Assembly: GCA_042088665.1 (NCBI GenBank)
Contig: JBELMB010000200.1
Coordinates: 1 to 9,342, forward strand
DNA length: 9,342 nucleotides
Origin: JBELMB01 sp042088665
GTDB lineage: Bacteria; Pseudomonadota; Alphaproteobacteria; Rhodobacterales; Rhodobacteraceae
Direction of reading: 5' to 3'
The first letter of the stretch is position 1; each line of letters begins with the position of its first letter. The notes under the pieces are model-generated. The model was given only the letters and a program-made list of their open reading frames with translations, did not search any database and was not told the origin of the DNA. Position numbers and translations under genes: made by a program. Positions 1 through 6,499 of the stretch are shown one piece after another.

Positions 1-87
1 GGTCATTTCGGTCGCGCACCGGAAGCAGATGGCGGGTTCTCCTGGGAGCGCACCGATCTGGCGGCGGCGCTCAAGGGCGCTGTCTGA
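1..87 (+). CDS. metK: S-adenosylmethionine synthetase MetK, C-terminal end (partial)
   Basis: Frame 1 reads in from the left edge for 28 codons to a TGA stop. The peptide begins GHFGRAPEADGGFSW, continues ERTDLAAALKGAV, and matches the conserved end of bacterial MetK (the GHFGR...FSWE tail). MetK makes S-adenosylmethionine from methionine and ATP in the cytoplasm. No catalytic residue lies in this fragment, so the call rests on the tail motif plus context: in Rhodobacteraceae metK is often close to trmB, which uses SAM and lies downstream here. The start and most of the gene are outside the window. Confidence 0.85.
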   Translation, partial: GHFGRAPEADGGFSWERTDLAAALKGAV

Positions 88-140
88 GGGGGCGCTGCCC
101 CCGTCCCCCTTGCGGGGGACCCCCCGGAGTATTTCGAAAA
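88..140. repeat. GC-rich intergenic palindromic repeat after metK
   Basis: Directly after the metK stop are two adjacent perfect inverted repeats. GGGGGC/GCCCCC with a GCT loop lies at 88-102, and GTCCCCC/GGGGGAC with a TTGC loop at 103-120. They are followed by CCCCCGGAGTATTTCGAAAA. From memory, this combination (G/C-run hairpins followed by a GGAGTATTT-like box) recurs in intergenic regions of many Rhodobacteraceae genomes, often just after stop codons. That makes it a probable dispersed repeat that may also act in transcription termination. Only one copy is visible here, so repetitiveness is inferred. Confidence 0.5.
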
Positions 141-144
141 CAGA

Positions 145-180
145 GAAGACAGGGGCGTGGCGCGGGCTGCGCCCTTCTTC
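145..180 (+). terminator. Imperfect hairpin with T-rich tail, candidate metK terminator
   Basis: GAAGA (145-149) can pair with TCTTC (176-180), and GGGCGT (153-158) with GCGCCC (169-174) using one G-T pair. An alternative inner stem is GGCGC/GCGCC at 159-173. The descending arm is followed by T-rich sequence (TTCTTCGTTT). This fits a GC-rich alphaproteobacterial intrinsic terminator for metK, although the U-tract is interrupted. The remaining bases to 260 are G/T-rich with a TTTTTT run near 195 and no clear promoter. Confidence 0.4.
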
Positions 181-274
181 GTTTGGGGGCGCGGTTTTTT
201 GTTCTCTGGGGTGGGCTGGGCCGCTGGCTGCCTGGCGCTAGTTCCGCGTGAGGGGTTGCGAAGGAGAGCATGAC

Positions 275-832
275 ATGCTGCGCGTCTGGATCTTGTGTCT
301 TGGGGTTTGCTGGTCCGTTGTTGCCTGGCCGTCGGTTGGGTTGGCCGATGGTTGGGCGGCGCTTGAGGAGCCGGGGGCCTTTGCGATCATGCGCCACGCT
401 CTTGCGCCGGGGACTGGCGATCCGTCGGAGCTTGCGCTGGGGGATTGCGCCACGCAGCGCAATCTGGACGACCGGGGGCGGGCGCAGGCGCGGGCGATCG
501 GGGCGGCCTTTCGGGCGCGGGGCGTGCGGTTTGACGCCGTGCTGTCCAGCCAATGGTGCCGGTGTCGCGAGACGGCGGACCTGCTTGATCTGGGGGCGGT
601 GACCGAGGATCCTGCGTTCAACTCGTTCTTTCGCAACCGTTCGGAGGCGCCGGCGCGCACGCGGGCGGCGCTGGCGCTGTTGGCGGACCGCGGGATACGC
701 AGGATGATTGTGACGCACCAGGTGAACATCAGCGCGCTCACCGGGCAGTTCACGCAGTCGGGCGAAGTCTTGGTGGTGCGCCATGCGGGCGACCGTCTGG
801 ACGTGTTGGGCCGTATCCTGATCGGGCCGTAA
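275..832 (+). CDS. Exported histidine phosphatase family protein
   Basis: A 185-residue protein of the histidine phosphatase (phosphoglycerate mutase-like) superfamily. The start is ATG 275 because AAGGAGA (261-267) sits 7 bases upstream; an in-frame GTG at 248 lacks such a site. Residues 1-24 look like a signal peptide (hydrophobic core, then VGLA before DG), so the protein probably acts in the periplasm. The catalytic motif is IMRHA with the phosphate-accepting His41 and Arg40. NLDDRGRAQA (63-72), the SSQWCRCRETA segment with Arg96 (91-101), and the second catalytic histidine in VTHQVNISALTG (His148) follow. The family removes phosphate from varied small molecules or proteins, and the substrate cannot be told from sequence. 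It lies alone between metK and trmB with 74 bases before trmB. The fold is clear; the function is unknown. Confidence 0.85.
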   Translation: MLRVWILCLGVCWSVVAWPSVGLADGWAALEEPGAFAIMRHALAPGTGDPSELALGDCATQRNLDDRGRAQARAIGAAFRARGVRFDAVLSSQWCRCRETADLLDLGAVTEDPAFNSFFRNRSEAPARTRAALALLADRGIRRMIVTHQVNISALTGQFTQSGEVLVVRHAGDRLDVLGRILIGP

Positions 833-906
833 GGCGCCGGGCCAACCAACCGATAACTGGTTTCGGGCATTGCCCTGAGCGGGACCTGCGGCTATTTCCC
901 CGGCCC

Positions 907-1620
907 ATGACGATGTCGAACAAGCACCCCGACGCGCCCTGGCGCAACTTTTATGGTCGTGTGCGGGGCAAGACCCTGCGCCCCAAGCAGGTGACGCATC
1001 TGGAGGAAGATCTGGCCGCGCTGTCGCCGGGGGCCGTGGATTGGGACGTGAACCCGGATCGCGTGGATCTGGATCTGGAGACCCGCTTTGGGGGGCGTCC
1101 TCTTTGGCTGGAAGTGGGGTTTGGCGGCGGGGAGCATCTGGTGCATCAGGCGCAGACCCATCGGGGCATGGCGATCATCGGATGCGAGCCCTTCATGAAC
1201 GGGGTCGCCATGCTGCTGGGCAAGATCCGCGAGGCCGCGGTCGACAATCTTGCGGTGTATCCCGGGGATGTGCGCAACCTGTTCGACGTGCTGCCGGAAG
1301 GATCTGTGCAGAAGGCTTTTTTGTTGTACCCCGATCCATGGCCGAAGAAGAAGCACCACAAGCGCCGTTTTGTCACGCAAGAGCATCTGCGGCCCCTCGC
1401 GCAGGTCATGGCGCATGGGGCGGAGTTCCGGGTGGCGACCGATATCCCGGACTATGTGCGCCAGACCTTGCTGGAAGTGCCGCGCGCCGGATTCGTCTGG
1501 ACGGCGGAGCGGCCCGAGGATTGGCGCGTGCCTTGGTCGGACTGGATCTCGACCCGGTATGAACAGAAGGCGCTGCGCGAGGGGCGCAGGCCGCATTACC
1601 TCACCTTCACGCGGCTCTGA
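907..1620 (+). CDS. trmB: tRNA (guanine(46)-N7)-methyltransferase TrmB
   Basis: A 237-residue cytoplasmic enzyme that transfers a methyl group from SAM to N7 of guanosine 46 in the tRNA variable loop. It has the family's N-terminal RNFYGR..GKTLR segment (13-25), the SAM-binding motif LEVGFGGGEH (68-77), GCEPF (92-96), PGDVR (119-123), the signature YPDPWPKKKHHKRR (141-154), ATD (177-179) and the C-terminal TRYEQKA (216-222). All expected residues are present and the length is typical. ATG 907 is used because the conserved region begins 12 residues later; a second in-frame ATG lies at 913. No good Shine-Dalgarno is visible upstream (GCTATTTCCCCGGCCC), so initiation may be weak or coupled to upstream transcription. 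Proximity to metK makes sense for SAM use. Confidence 0.95.
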   Translation: MTMSNKHPDAPWRNFYGRVRGKTLRPKQVTHLEEDLAALSPGAVDWDVNPDRVDLDLETRFGGRPLWLEVGFGGGEHLVHQAQTHRGMAIIGCEPFMNGVAMLLGKIREAAVDNLAVYPGDVRNLFDVLPEGSVQKAFLLYPDPWPKKKHHKRRFVTQEHLRPLAQVMAHGAEFRVATDIPDYVRQTLLEVPRAGFVWTAERPEDWRVPWSDWISTRYEQKALREGRRPHYLTFTRL

Positions 1621-1668
1621 CCGCAGCCGCGCCGCGGGCGGGCGATTTTCCTGCCTGCCGGGAGTGGA

Positions 1669-1707
1669 GGGGTGTGGACCCCCGTCCGCGCGCGGTCTAT
1701 CACCGCG
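1669..1707 (+). other. Two small hairpins in the trmB-aroA gap
   Basis: The 110-base gap before aroA contains GGGGT/ACCCC with a GTGG loop (1669-1682) and CGCGG/CCGCG with a TCTATCA loop (1691-1707). The second lies just ahead of the aroA ribosome-binding site. Neither has a T-tract, so these are not convincing terminators; they could be leader structure or chance pairings in GC-rich DNA. No clear sigma-70 promoter is seen. Confidence 0.25.
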
Positions 1708-1730
1708 GCGTCACACCAAAGGAGCCCCCC

Positions 1731-3074
1731 ATGTCCACCCACGGAACCCCGATCCCGATGACCGCCGCGCTGTCTGGTCCTTTGACCGGTGTGGCCGATG
1801 TGCCGGGGGACAAGTCGATCTCGCACCGTTCGCTGATCCTGGGGGCGATGACCGTCGGAGAGACCAAGGTCACCGGCCTTCTGGAAGGGCAGGATGTTCT
1901 GGACACCGCCAAGGCCATGCAGGCGCTGGGCGCGCAGATCGAAAAGCAGGGCGAGACCTGGCATATTCACGGCGTCGGTGTGGGTGGTTTCATCGAGCCG
2001 GAACAGGTGATCGACTGTGGCAATTCCGGCACCGGTGTGCGGCTGATCATGGGGGCTGTGGCGACCTCGCCCATCGCGGTGACGTTCACCGGCGACGCCA
2101 GCCTGAACAAGCGGCCCATGGCGCGGGTCACGGATCCTTTGGCGCTGTTCGGGGCGCGGGCCTACGGGCGGTCAGCCGGGCGACTGCCGCTGACGCTGAT
2201 GGGCGCAAGCGAGCCGATGCCGGTCAACTACGCCACCCCGGTGCCCTCCGCGCAGGTGAAATCGGCGGTGTTGCTGGCGGGGCTGAACGCACCGGGCGAG
2301 ACCGTCTTGACCGAGCGCGAAGCAACGCGCGACCATTCGGAACGTATGCTGGCGGGCTTTGGCGCGCAGATCGCGACCGAAGTGACCAACGAGGGGCGTG
2401 TCATCACGCTTCAGGGCCGTCCCGAGTTCACGCCGCAGACAATTTCCGTGCCGCGTGACCCGTCATCGGCGGCCTTCCCGGTCTGCGCGGCGCTGATCAC
2501 CGAAGGCTCTGACGTGCTGGTGCCCAACATCGGGTTGAACCCGACGCGGGCAGGGCTGTTCACCACCCTGCGGGAGATGGGGGCCGATCTGACCTATGAG
2601 AACGAGCGGACCGAAGGCGGCGAACCGGCGGCGGATCTGCGCGCGCGTTTCTCGCCCGACATGAAAGGCATCGAAGTGCCGCCGCACCGTGCCGCGTCGA
2701 TGATCGACGAATACCCCGTGCTTTCTGTCGTGGCGGCTTTTGCCCAAGGCAAGACGCATATGCCGGGGGTCAAGGAGTTGCGCGTCAAGGAAAGCGACCG
2801 CATCGACGCCATGGCGCGTGGTTTGCGCGCGGCGGGGATCACGGTCGATGAGGGCGAGGATTGGTGGACGGTGACGGGACGCGGCTTTGGCGATGTGCCA
2901 GGGGGCGTCACGGTCGAGACCTTCCTCGATCACCGTATTGCCATGTCCTTCATGGTCTTTGGTCTGGCGACAAATGCGCCCATCGTGCTGGATGATGGCG
3001 GACCAATTGCCACGTCTTTCCCGATTTTCGAGGGTCTGATGACGGATCTGGGTGCGCGCATCACGCGCAGTTGA
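1731..3074 (+). CDS. aroA: 3-phosphoshikimate 1-carboxyvinyltransferase (EPSP synthase), class II type
   Basis: A 447-residue enzyme that joins phosphoenolpyruvate to shikimate-3-phosphate, the sixth step of the shikimate pathway to aromatic amino acids. ATG 1731 is chosen because AAAGGAG (1718-1724) is 6 bases upstream and the protein then begins 20-odd residues before the first motif. Visible motifs are PGDKSISHRS with Lys28, Ser29 and Arg33; GNSGTGVR (97-104); NKRPM with Arg128; PSAQVKSA (172-179); TRDHSERML with Arg200; IDEYP with the catalytic Asp326; and KESDR with Glu354 and Arg357. Numbering follows that recalled for the class II CP4 enzyme almost without gaps, and the RDH(S/T)E motif supports class II. 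Position 100, alanine in the glyphosate-tolerant CP4 enzyme, is glycine here. cmk starts 22 bases after the stop, so the two are probably one transcript. Confidence 0.96.
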   Translation: MSTHGTPIPMTAALSGPLTGVADVPGDKSISHRSLILGAMTVGETKVTGLLEGQDVLDTAKAMQALGAQIEKQGETWHIHGVGVGGFIEPEQVIDCGNSGTGVRLIMGAVATSPIAVTFTGDASLNKRPMARVTDPLALFGARAYGRSAGRLPLTLMGASEPMPVNYATPVPSAQVKSAVLLAGLNAPGETVLTEREATRDHSERMLAGFGAQIATEVTNEGRVITLQGRPEFTPQTISVPRDPSSAAFPVCAALITEGSDVLVPNIGLNPTRAGLFTTLREMGADLTYENERTEGGEPAADLRARFSPDMKGIEVPPHRAASMIDEYPVLSVVAAFAQGKTHMPGVKELRVKESDRIDAMARGLRAAGITVDEGEDWWTVTGRGFGDVPGGVTVETFLDHRIAMSFMVFGLATNAPIVLDDGGPIATSFPIFEGLMTDLGARITRS

Positions 3075-3096
3075 CGGCGCCGGGGCGGAGATCCGG

Positions 3097-3714
3097 ATGA
3101 GCTTTGCAGTGGCGATAGATGGACCGGCAGCAGCGGGCAAGGGCACGATCGCGCGGGCCGTGGCGGCGCATTTCGGATTGCCGCATCTGGACACCGGGTT
3201 GCTTTATCGCGCCGTGGGGTTGCGGATGCTCGCGGGTGAGCCGCCTCTGGCCGCGGCGCAGGCGCTGGACCCCTCGGCACTGGACGAGGCTGTCTTGCGC
3301 ACGCCCGAAGTGGCGCGCGCCGCGTCAAAGGTTGCCGTCCTGCCAGAGGTGCGCGCCGCACTGGTCGACGTTCAGCGCGCCTTTGCCCGCCGTGCCGGGG
3401 GCGCCGTGCTGGACGGGCGCGACATCGGCACGGTCATCTGCCCGGAGGCGGAGGCCAAGCTCTTTGTCACGGCCAGCGCCGAAGTGCGCGCCGCGCGCCG
3501 GTTTCGCGAATTGGTGGCCAAGGGACAGGACACGACGCTGGCTGTCGTTCTGGAAGACGTCAAGACCCGCGATGCCCGCGACATGTCCCGTGCGGATGCG
3601 CCTTTGCGCCCGGCCGAAGATGCGCTGCACATCGATACATCCGACATGGACATCGCCGTGGCCATTGCCACTGCAATCGCCGCGGTTGAGGCGCGACGCC
3701 CCGCCGCGTCCTGA
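3097..3714 (+). CDS. cmk: (d)CMP kinase
   Basis: A 205-residue nucleoside monophosphate kinase that phosphorylates CMP and dCMP with ATP for nucleic acid and CDP-lipid synthesis in the cytoplasm. ATG 3097 is preceded by GGAG (3087-3090) at 6 bases; a longer frame upstream would overlap aroA and lacks family sequence. Motifs are the P-loop GPAAAGKGT (9-17), LDTGLLYR (31-38), DGRDIGT (106-112), and the lid segment TRDARDMSRADAPL (157-170). It is about 20 residues shorter than E. coli Cmk, as is usual for alphaproteobacterial forms with a reduced CMP-binding insert. It sits right after aroA, a very common pairing. The usual next gene, rpsA, is absent; a convergent regulator gene follows instead. 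Confidence 0.94.
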   Translation: MSFAVAIDGPAAAGKGTIARAVAAHFGLPHLDTGLLYRAVGLRMLAGEPPLAAAQALDPSALDEAVLRTPEVARAASKVAVLPEVRAALVDVQRAFARRAGGAVLDGRDIGTVICPEAEAKLFVTASAEVRAARRFRELVAKGQDTTLAVVLEDVKTRDARDMSRADAPLRPAEDALHIDTSDMDIAVAIATAIAAVEARRPAAS

Positions 3715-3734
3715 CAGAGTCTGACGGGCAGGGC

Positions 3735-3761
3735 CCGGGTCGCCGGATCGTGGCGCCCCGG
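3735..3761. terminator. Hairpin between convergent cmk and lacI-type gene
   Basis: CCGGG (3735-3739) pairs with CCCGG (3757-3761) and CGCC (3741-3744) with GGCG (3752-3755), with one T/C mismatch between the two helices and a 7-base loop. It lies in the 58-base gap between two convergent genes, where a bidirectional terminator would be expected. There is no T-tract on either side, so intrinsic termination is uncertain. Confidence 0.4.
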
Positions 3762-3772
3762 CTATGCGCCGT

Positions 3773-4798
3773 TCAGCGCCGTTTCAGCGTGTCGCCAAAC
3801 GCAATCTTGGGCGTCAGTTCCACCGTCTTCGGCACATCGGCTTCGGCGTTTTCCACTCGGCTTGCGATGATCTGTGCGGCCTGCGTGCCGATCTGCATGC
3901 GCATGGCGTCCATGGTCGCCAGTTGTCGCGGCAACCCCTGCAGCAGCTCCACCCCGTTGAACCCGGCAAGGCCCACCTGACCGGGAATGTCGATGCCCGC
4001 GTCCAGCAGGTGCAAAAGCCCACCCGCCGCGATCATGTCGTTGGAGTAGTAGAGGAAATCCAGTTCCGGCTCGCGCTCCATCATGGCCTTGGTCATCTCG
4101 CGCCCTTTGGCAAGGGCCGATCCACCGGAGTAGAATTCCTGCGTGATGATCTCCACGCCCTCCTTTGCGAGCGCTTCGGTGAAGCCCTCGAACCGTTTGC
4201 GCGCGCGATGATCGAGCGGCATCTTGGTGCCCATGAAACCGATGCGCTCATAGCCTTGCTTGAGGATGGCGCGCGCCATTTCGCGGCCCGCGCGGCGATG
4301 GCTGATGCCGACGGCGCAGTCGATGGCCTCGCCGTCGGTGTCCATGATTTCCACGACCGGAATGCCAGAGGCCTTGAGCATGGCCTTGGAGGCTTCGGTG
4401 TGTTCCAGACCGGCGACGATGACGCCGGAGGGCCGCCACGACAGCATCTCGTAGAGCACCCGCTCTTCTTTTTCCGGCAGGTAGTCCGTGACGCCGACGA
4501 CCGGTTGCAGGTCGGTTTCCTCAAGGATCTGGCTGATGCCGGACATGACTTCGGGAAAGACCATGTTGCGCAGGCTGGGGATGATGACGGCCACAAGGTT
4601 GACGCGTTGGCTTGCAAGCGCGCCTGCGATCTTGTTGGGCACGTATCCGAGCGTCTTGGCGGCTTCCAACACCTTTTCGCGGGTCGCCTCCGAGACGTCG
4701 CCGCGGTTGCGCAATACGCGGGACACGGTCATTTCCGAGACGCCGGAGGCCTCTGACACGTCGCGCAGGGTAAGGGGACGGGGATCGTCGCTGGACAA
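3773..4798 (-). CDS. LacI/GalR-family transcriptional regulator (GntR-like subgroup), putative ugp regulator
   Basis: A 341-residue DNA-binding repressor. The N-terminal helix-turn-helix is LTLRDVSEASGVSEMTVSRVLR (about 9-30, given here as a motif), followed by the hinge segment GYVPNKIAGALAS (51-63) and a periplasmic-binding-protein-like effector domain with IIPSLRNMVFPEVMSGI (72-88), VVEIMDTDGEAID (148-160), YSNDMIAAGGL (251-261) and LAGFNGVEL (277-285). These effector-domain motifs resemble E. coli GntR/IdnR more than LacI, so a sugar acid or polyol-type ligand is plausible, but the ligand is unknown. The start is TTG at 4798 (plus-strand CAA), supported by AGGAG on the minus strand (plus 4806-4810) 7 bases away; no upstream ATG fits. 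It is transcribed away from ugpBAEC across a shared control region, so local regulation of that operon and itself is inferred. Confidence 0.9.
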   Translation of the reverse strand: MSSDDPRPLTLRDVSEASGVSEMTVSRVLRNRGDVSEATREKVLEAAKTLGYVPNKIAGALASQRVNLVAVIIPSLRNMVFPEVMSGISQILEETDLQPVVGVTDYLPEKEERVLYEMLSWRPSGVIVAGLEHTEASKAMLKASGIPVVEIMDTDGEAIDCAVGISHRRAGREMARAILKQGYERIGFMGTKMPLDHRARKRFEGFTEALAKEGVEIITQEFYSGGSALAKGREMTKAMMEREPELDFLYYSNDMIAAGGLLHLLDAGIDIPGQVGLAGFNGVELLQGLPRQLATMDAMRMQIGTQAAQIIASRVENAEADVPKTVELTPKIAFGDTLKRR

Positions 4799-4956
4799 GG
4801 GCGGGCTCCTGTTATGCTCCGTTAAAGTGTTACTGCAATCCCCTTCGCGCGCAAGGCGGCAGGGTGACGCCAGCGCCGGGACGGGGCGAGATTTTCGCCA
4901 AAGCCCGCGGCGGGATGGGGGGTGGTCTGGTTACCGAGAGGCGGACACGGCGCGGG

Positions 4957-5175
4957 TGCCTGTTCCGGCCGCGTTGAAGGTCGAGGCAGGTTTTGCTGAA
5001 CCGGATCTGCCTGTTGCGGAACTTTTACAAATTTGAAGAAAACCCGTCGCGTTTTCCAACTACGCGATGGTGCGCGTCTGGACTCTGGAGCCCGCTGGTG
5101 TCGCAGATCCATTCGGATCAAGCGCCGTCGGCGGTTCTCGCCCGAGACACACAACGTCTTATTGCCTGACAGGCA
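4957..5175. promoter_or_regulatory. Clustered TGCCT motifs in both orientations
   Basis: TGCCTGTT occurs at 4957-4964 and 5008-5015, each followed by (C/G)CGG, giving an 11 of 12 direct repeat 51 bases apart. AGGCA in the opposite orientation lies at 4984-4988. TGCCTGACAGGCA at 5163-5175 is a perfect palindrome around GAC. The cluster could be binding sites of a regulator; it could also be chance. No family is assigned. Confidence 0.3.
5038..5056. promoter_or_regulatory. Candidate operator palindrome upstream of ugpB
   Basis: GAAAACCCGTCGCGTTTTC is a 19-base odd-centred palindrome. The outer six bases on each side and the inner CG pairs match, with only the seventh position from each end mismatched. 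It lies at the downstream edge of the AT-rich candidate promoter, 141 bases before the ugpB start, where a LacI-family repressor would block initiation. LacI-family operators are typically symmetric sites of this size with CG near the centre. Binding by the neighbouring regulator is inferred. Confidence 0.5.
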
Positions 5176-5197
5176 TTGTCCTAAGGAAGGAACCGGA

Positions 5198-6499
5198 ATG
5201 TCCCGTATCACCCTGACCAGCTTTGTTGCCTCATTGGCGCTGACAACAGCTGCCACAGCGCAGACCGAGATCGAGCTTTGGCACGCCATGGGCGGCGCGC
5301 TTGGCGAGACCGTCAACGCGATTGCCGAGAATTTCAACGCCTCCCAGGACGAGGTTCAGCTGACCCCTGTCTTCAAGGGTTCCTATGAAGAGACGCTGAC
5401 CGCTGGCATCGCCGCCTTCCGCGCGGGCGAGCAGCCCAACATCATGCAGGTCTTCGACGCCGGTGCGGCGACTGTGATCGGCGCCAAGGGCGCGACCATC
5501 CCGGTGCAGGACCTGCTGGCCGACAATGGCGTGGCCTTCGACATCGAGGACTATATCTCTGGCGTGCGTTACTTCTTCGCCGACAGCGACGGCAAGATGA
5601 TCGGCATGCCGTTCAACTCCTCCTCGCCCATCATGTACTTCAACGCCGACGCTTTCGAGGCCGCTGGCGTGACCCCGCCCAAGACCTGGGAAGAGTTCCA
5701 GGACACCACGGCGCCTGCACTGGTCGAGGCAGGCTTCATCCCGATGGCGCAGTCGCACCTGCCGTGGATCTTCACCGAGAACTTCCATTCCCGCCACAAC
5801 CTGCCCTTTGCCAGCAATGACAATGGCTATGACGGGCTGGACACCAAGATCCTGGTGAACAACGACGCCATCAAAGCGCATTTCACCGCGCTGACCGACT
5901 GGCAGGAAAAGGGCTTCTTTGAGTGGTACGGCACCGGCTGGGGCGACAACCAGACCCCGTTCGAAGAGGGCAAAGTGGCGATCTGGCTCGGTTCTTCGGG
6001 CTCGTTCGGTGGTCTCGCCAAAAAGGACCTTGGCTTTGAGTTCTCTGCGACCTTCCTGCCCTACTGGGAGGCCGTAACTTCCGAGCCCAAGCAGACCTTC
6101 ATCGGTGGCGCGGCTCTGTTCGCGATGTCGGGGCATTCCGGTGACGAGAACGCGGCCACGGCCAAGTTCTTTGAGTATCTGTCGTCCGCGGACACTCAGG
6201 TCTTCTGGCACAAAGAGACCGGCTATGTGCCGATCACCGAGGCCGCTTACGAGATGGCCGCTGAGCAGGGTTACTACACTGAGCAGCCCGCCGCCGAGAT
6301 CGGCATCAAGCAGCTGTCCCTTGACGCTGGCGAGAACACCCGCGGCTACCGCATGGGTTTCTACGTGCAGATCCGTGACGTGATGAACCGCGAGTATGGA
6401 CGCATCCTGACCGGAGAGACCTCTGTCGAGGACGCGTTCAAGAACATCGAGACCGAGGCGAACCAGCTGCTTGAGCGCTTCGCCAAAACGCAGGGCTAA
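5198..6499 (+). CDS. ugpB: sn-Glycerol-3-phosphate ABC transporter, periplasmic substrate-binding protein UgpB
   Basis: A 433-residue extracellular solute-binding protein (family 1) that captures glycerol-3-phosphate and/or glycerophosphodiesters in the periplasm for UgpAE. ATG 5198 follows AAGGAAGG (5183-5190) at 7 bases, and the first 21 residues form a signal peptide with likely cleavage at ATA-QTE. UgpB-type segments are IELWHAMGGALGE (25-37), FKGSYEETLTAGIAAFRAG (59-77), MPFNSSSPIMYFN (137-149), TENFHSRHNLPFAS (193-206), FIGGAALFAM (301-310), HKETGYVPIT (338-347) and GYRMGFYVQIR (383-393). These align closely with E. coli UgpB as recalled. Tyr63, Trp190, Gly303/Gly304 and Arg385 match pocket positions, but the E. 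coli Glu is Asp87 and one pocket Trp is His187. It is the first gene of the operon. Assignment to the family is firm; the exact ligand is not. Confidence 0.93.
   Translation: MSRITLTSFVASLALTTAATAQTEIELWHAMGGALGETVNAIAENFNASQDEVQLTPVFKGSYEETLTAGIAAFRAGEQPNIMQVFDAGAATVIGAKGATIPVQDLLADNGVAFDIEDYISGVRYFFADSDGKMIGMPFNSSSPIMYFNADAFEAAGVTPPKTWEEFQDTTAPALVEAGFIPMAQSHLPWIFTENFHSRHNLPFASNDNGYDGLDTKILVNNDAIKAHFTALTDWQEKGFFEWYGTGWGDNQTPFEEGKVAIWLGSSGSFGGLAKKDLGFEFSATFLPYWEAVTSEPKQTFIGGAALFAMSGHSGDENAATAKFFEYLSSADTQVFWHKETGYVPITEAAYEMAAEQGYYTEQPAAEIGIKQLSLDAGENTRGYRMGFYVQIRDVMNREYGRILTGETSVEDAFKNIETEANQLLERFAKTQG

Larger units (their letters stand above)
4799..5197. promoter_or_regulatory. Divergent control region between the LacI-type gene and ugpB
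   Basis: No gene is supported in these 399 bases. The left 60 bases hold the regulator's ribosome-binding site and an AT-richer stretch (GTTATGCTCCGTTAAAGTG) likely to contain its promoter; on the minus strand TTGCAG and CATAAC are 16 bases apart, but that -10 would place the start too near the ribosome-binding site, so it is doubtful. GGCGA/TCGCC flanks GATTT at 4885-4899. An AT-rich patch at 5020-5042 with TACAAA (5026-5031) and the palindrome CAAATTTG (5028-5035) precedes the 19-base palindrome at 5038-5056 and is the best ugpB promoter candidate, though no matching -35 box is clear. The ugpB ribosome-binding site ends the region. Confidence 0.65.

Noticed and set aside
1250..2458. 402-codon plus-strand frame spanning trmB and aroA
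   Set aside because: It overlaps two certain genes in another frame and gives an Arg/Cys/Gly-rich product with no motif.
3764..4756. 330-codon plus-strand open frame opposite the LacI-type gene
   Set aside because: Antisense shadow: the minus-strand protein has a clear helix-turn-helix and effector domain, while the plus-strand translation is low-complexity and has no good start context.
4811..4838. TTGCAG and CATAAC, 16 bases apart on the minus strand, as the regulator's promoter
   Set aside because: The -10 would put the transcription start within or past the ribosome-binding site of the regulator, so a more upstream promoter is more likely.
5161..5182. Possible Pho box around CCTGACAGGCATTGTC
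   Set aside because: On the minus strand one half-site (CTGTCAG) resembles the Pho half-site, but no second half-site lies 11 bases away on either side, and the position is too close to the ribosome-binding site.
5033..5197. Possible 55-residue N-terminal extension of ugpB from an upstream TTG
   Set aside because: It would bury the signal peptide inside the protein, and the ATG at 5198 has a strong ribosome-binding site.
4822..5337. 171-codon minus-strand frame in the divergent region, running into ugpB
   Set aside because: No ribosome-binding site or family resemblance; it overlaps the ugpB signal peptide and the probable promoters.
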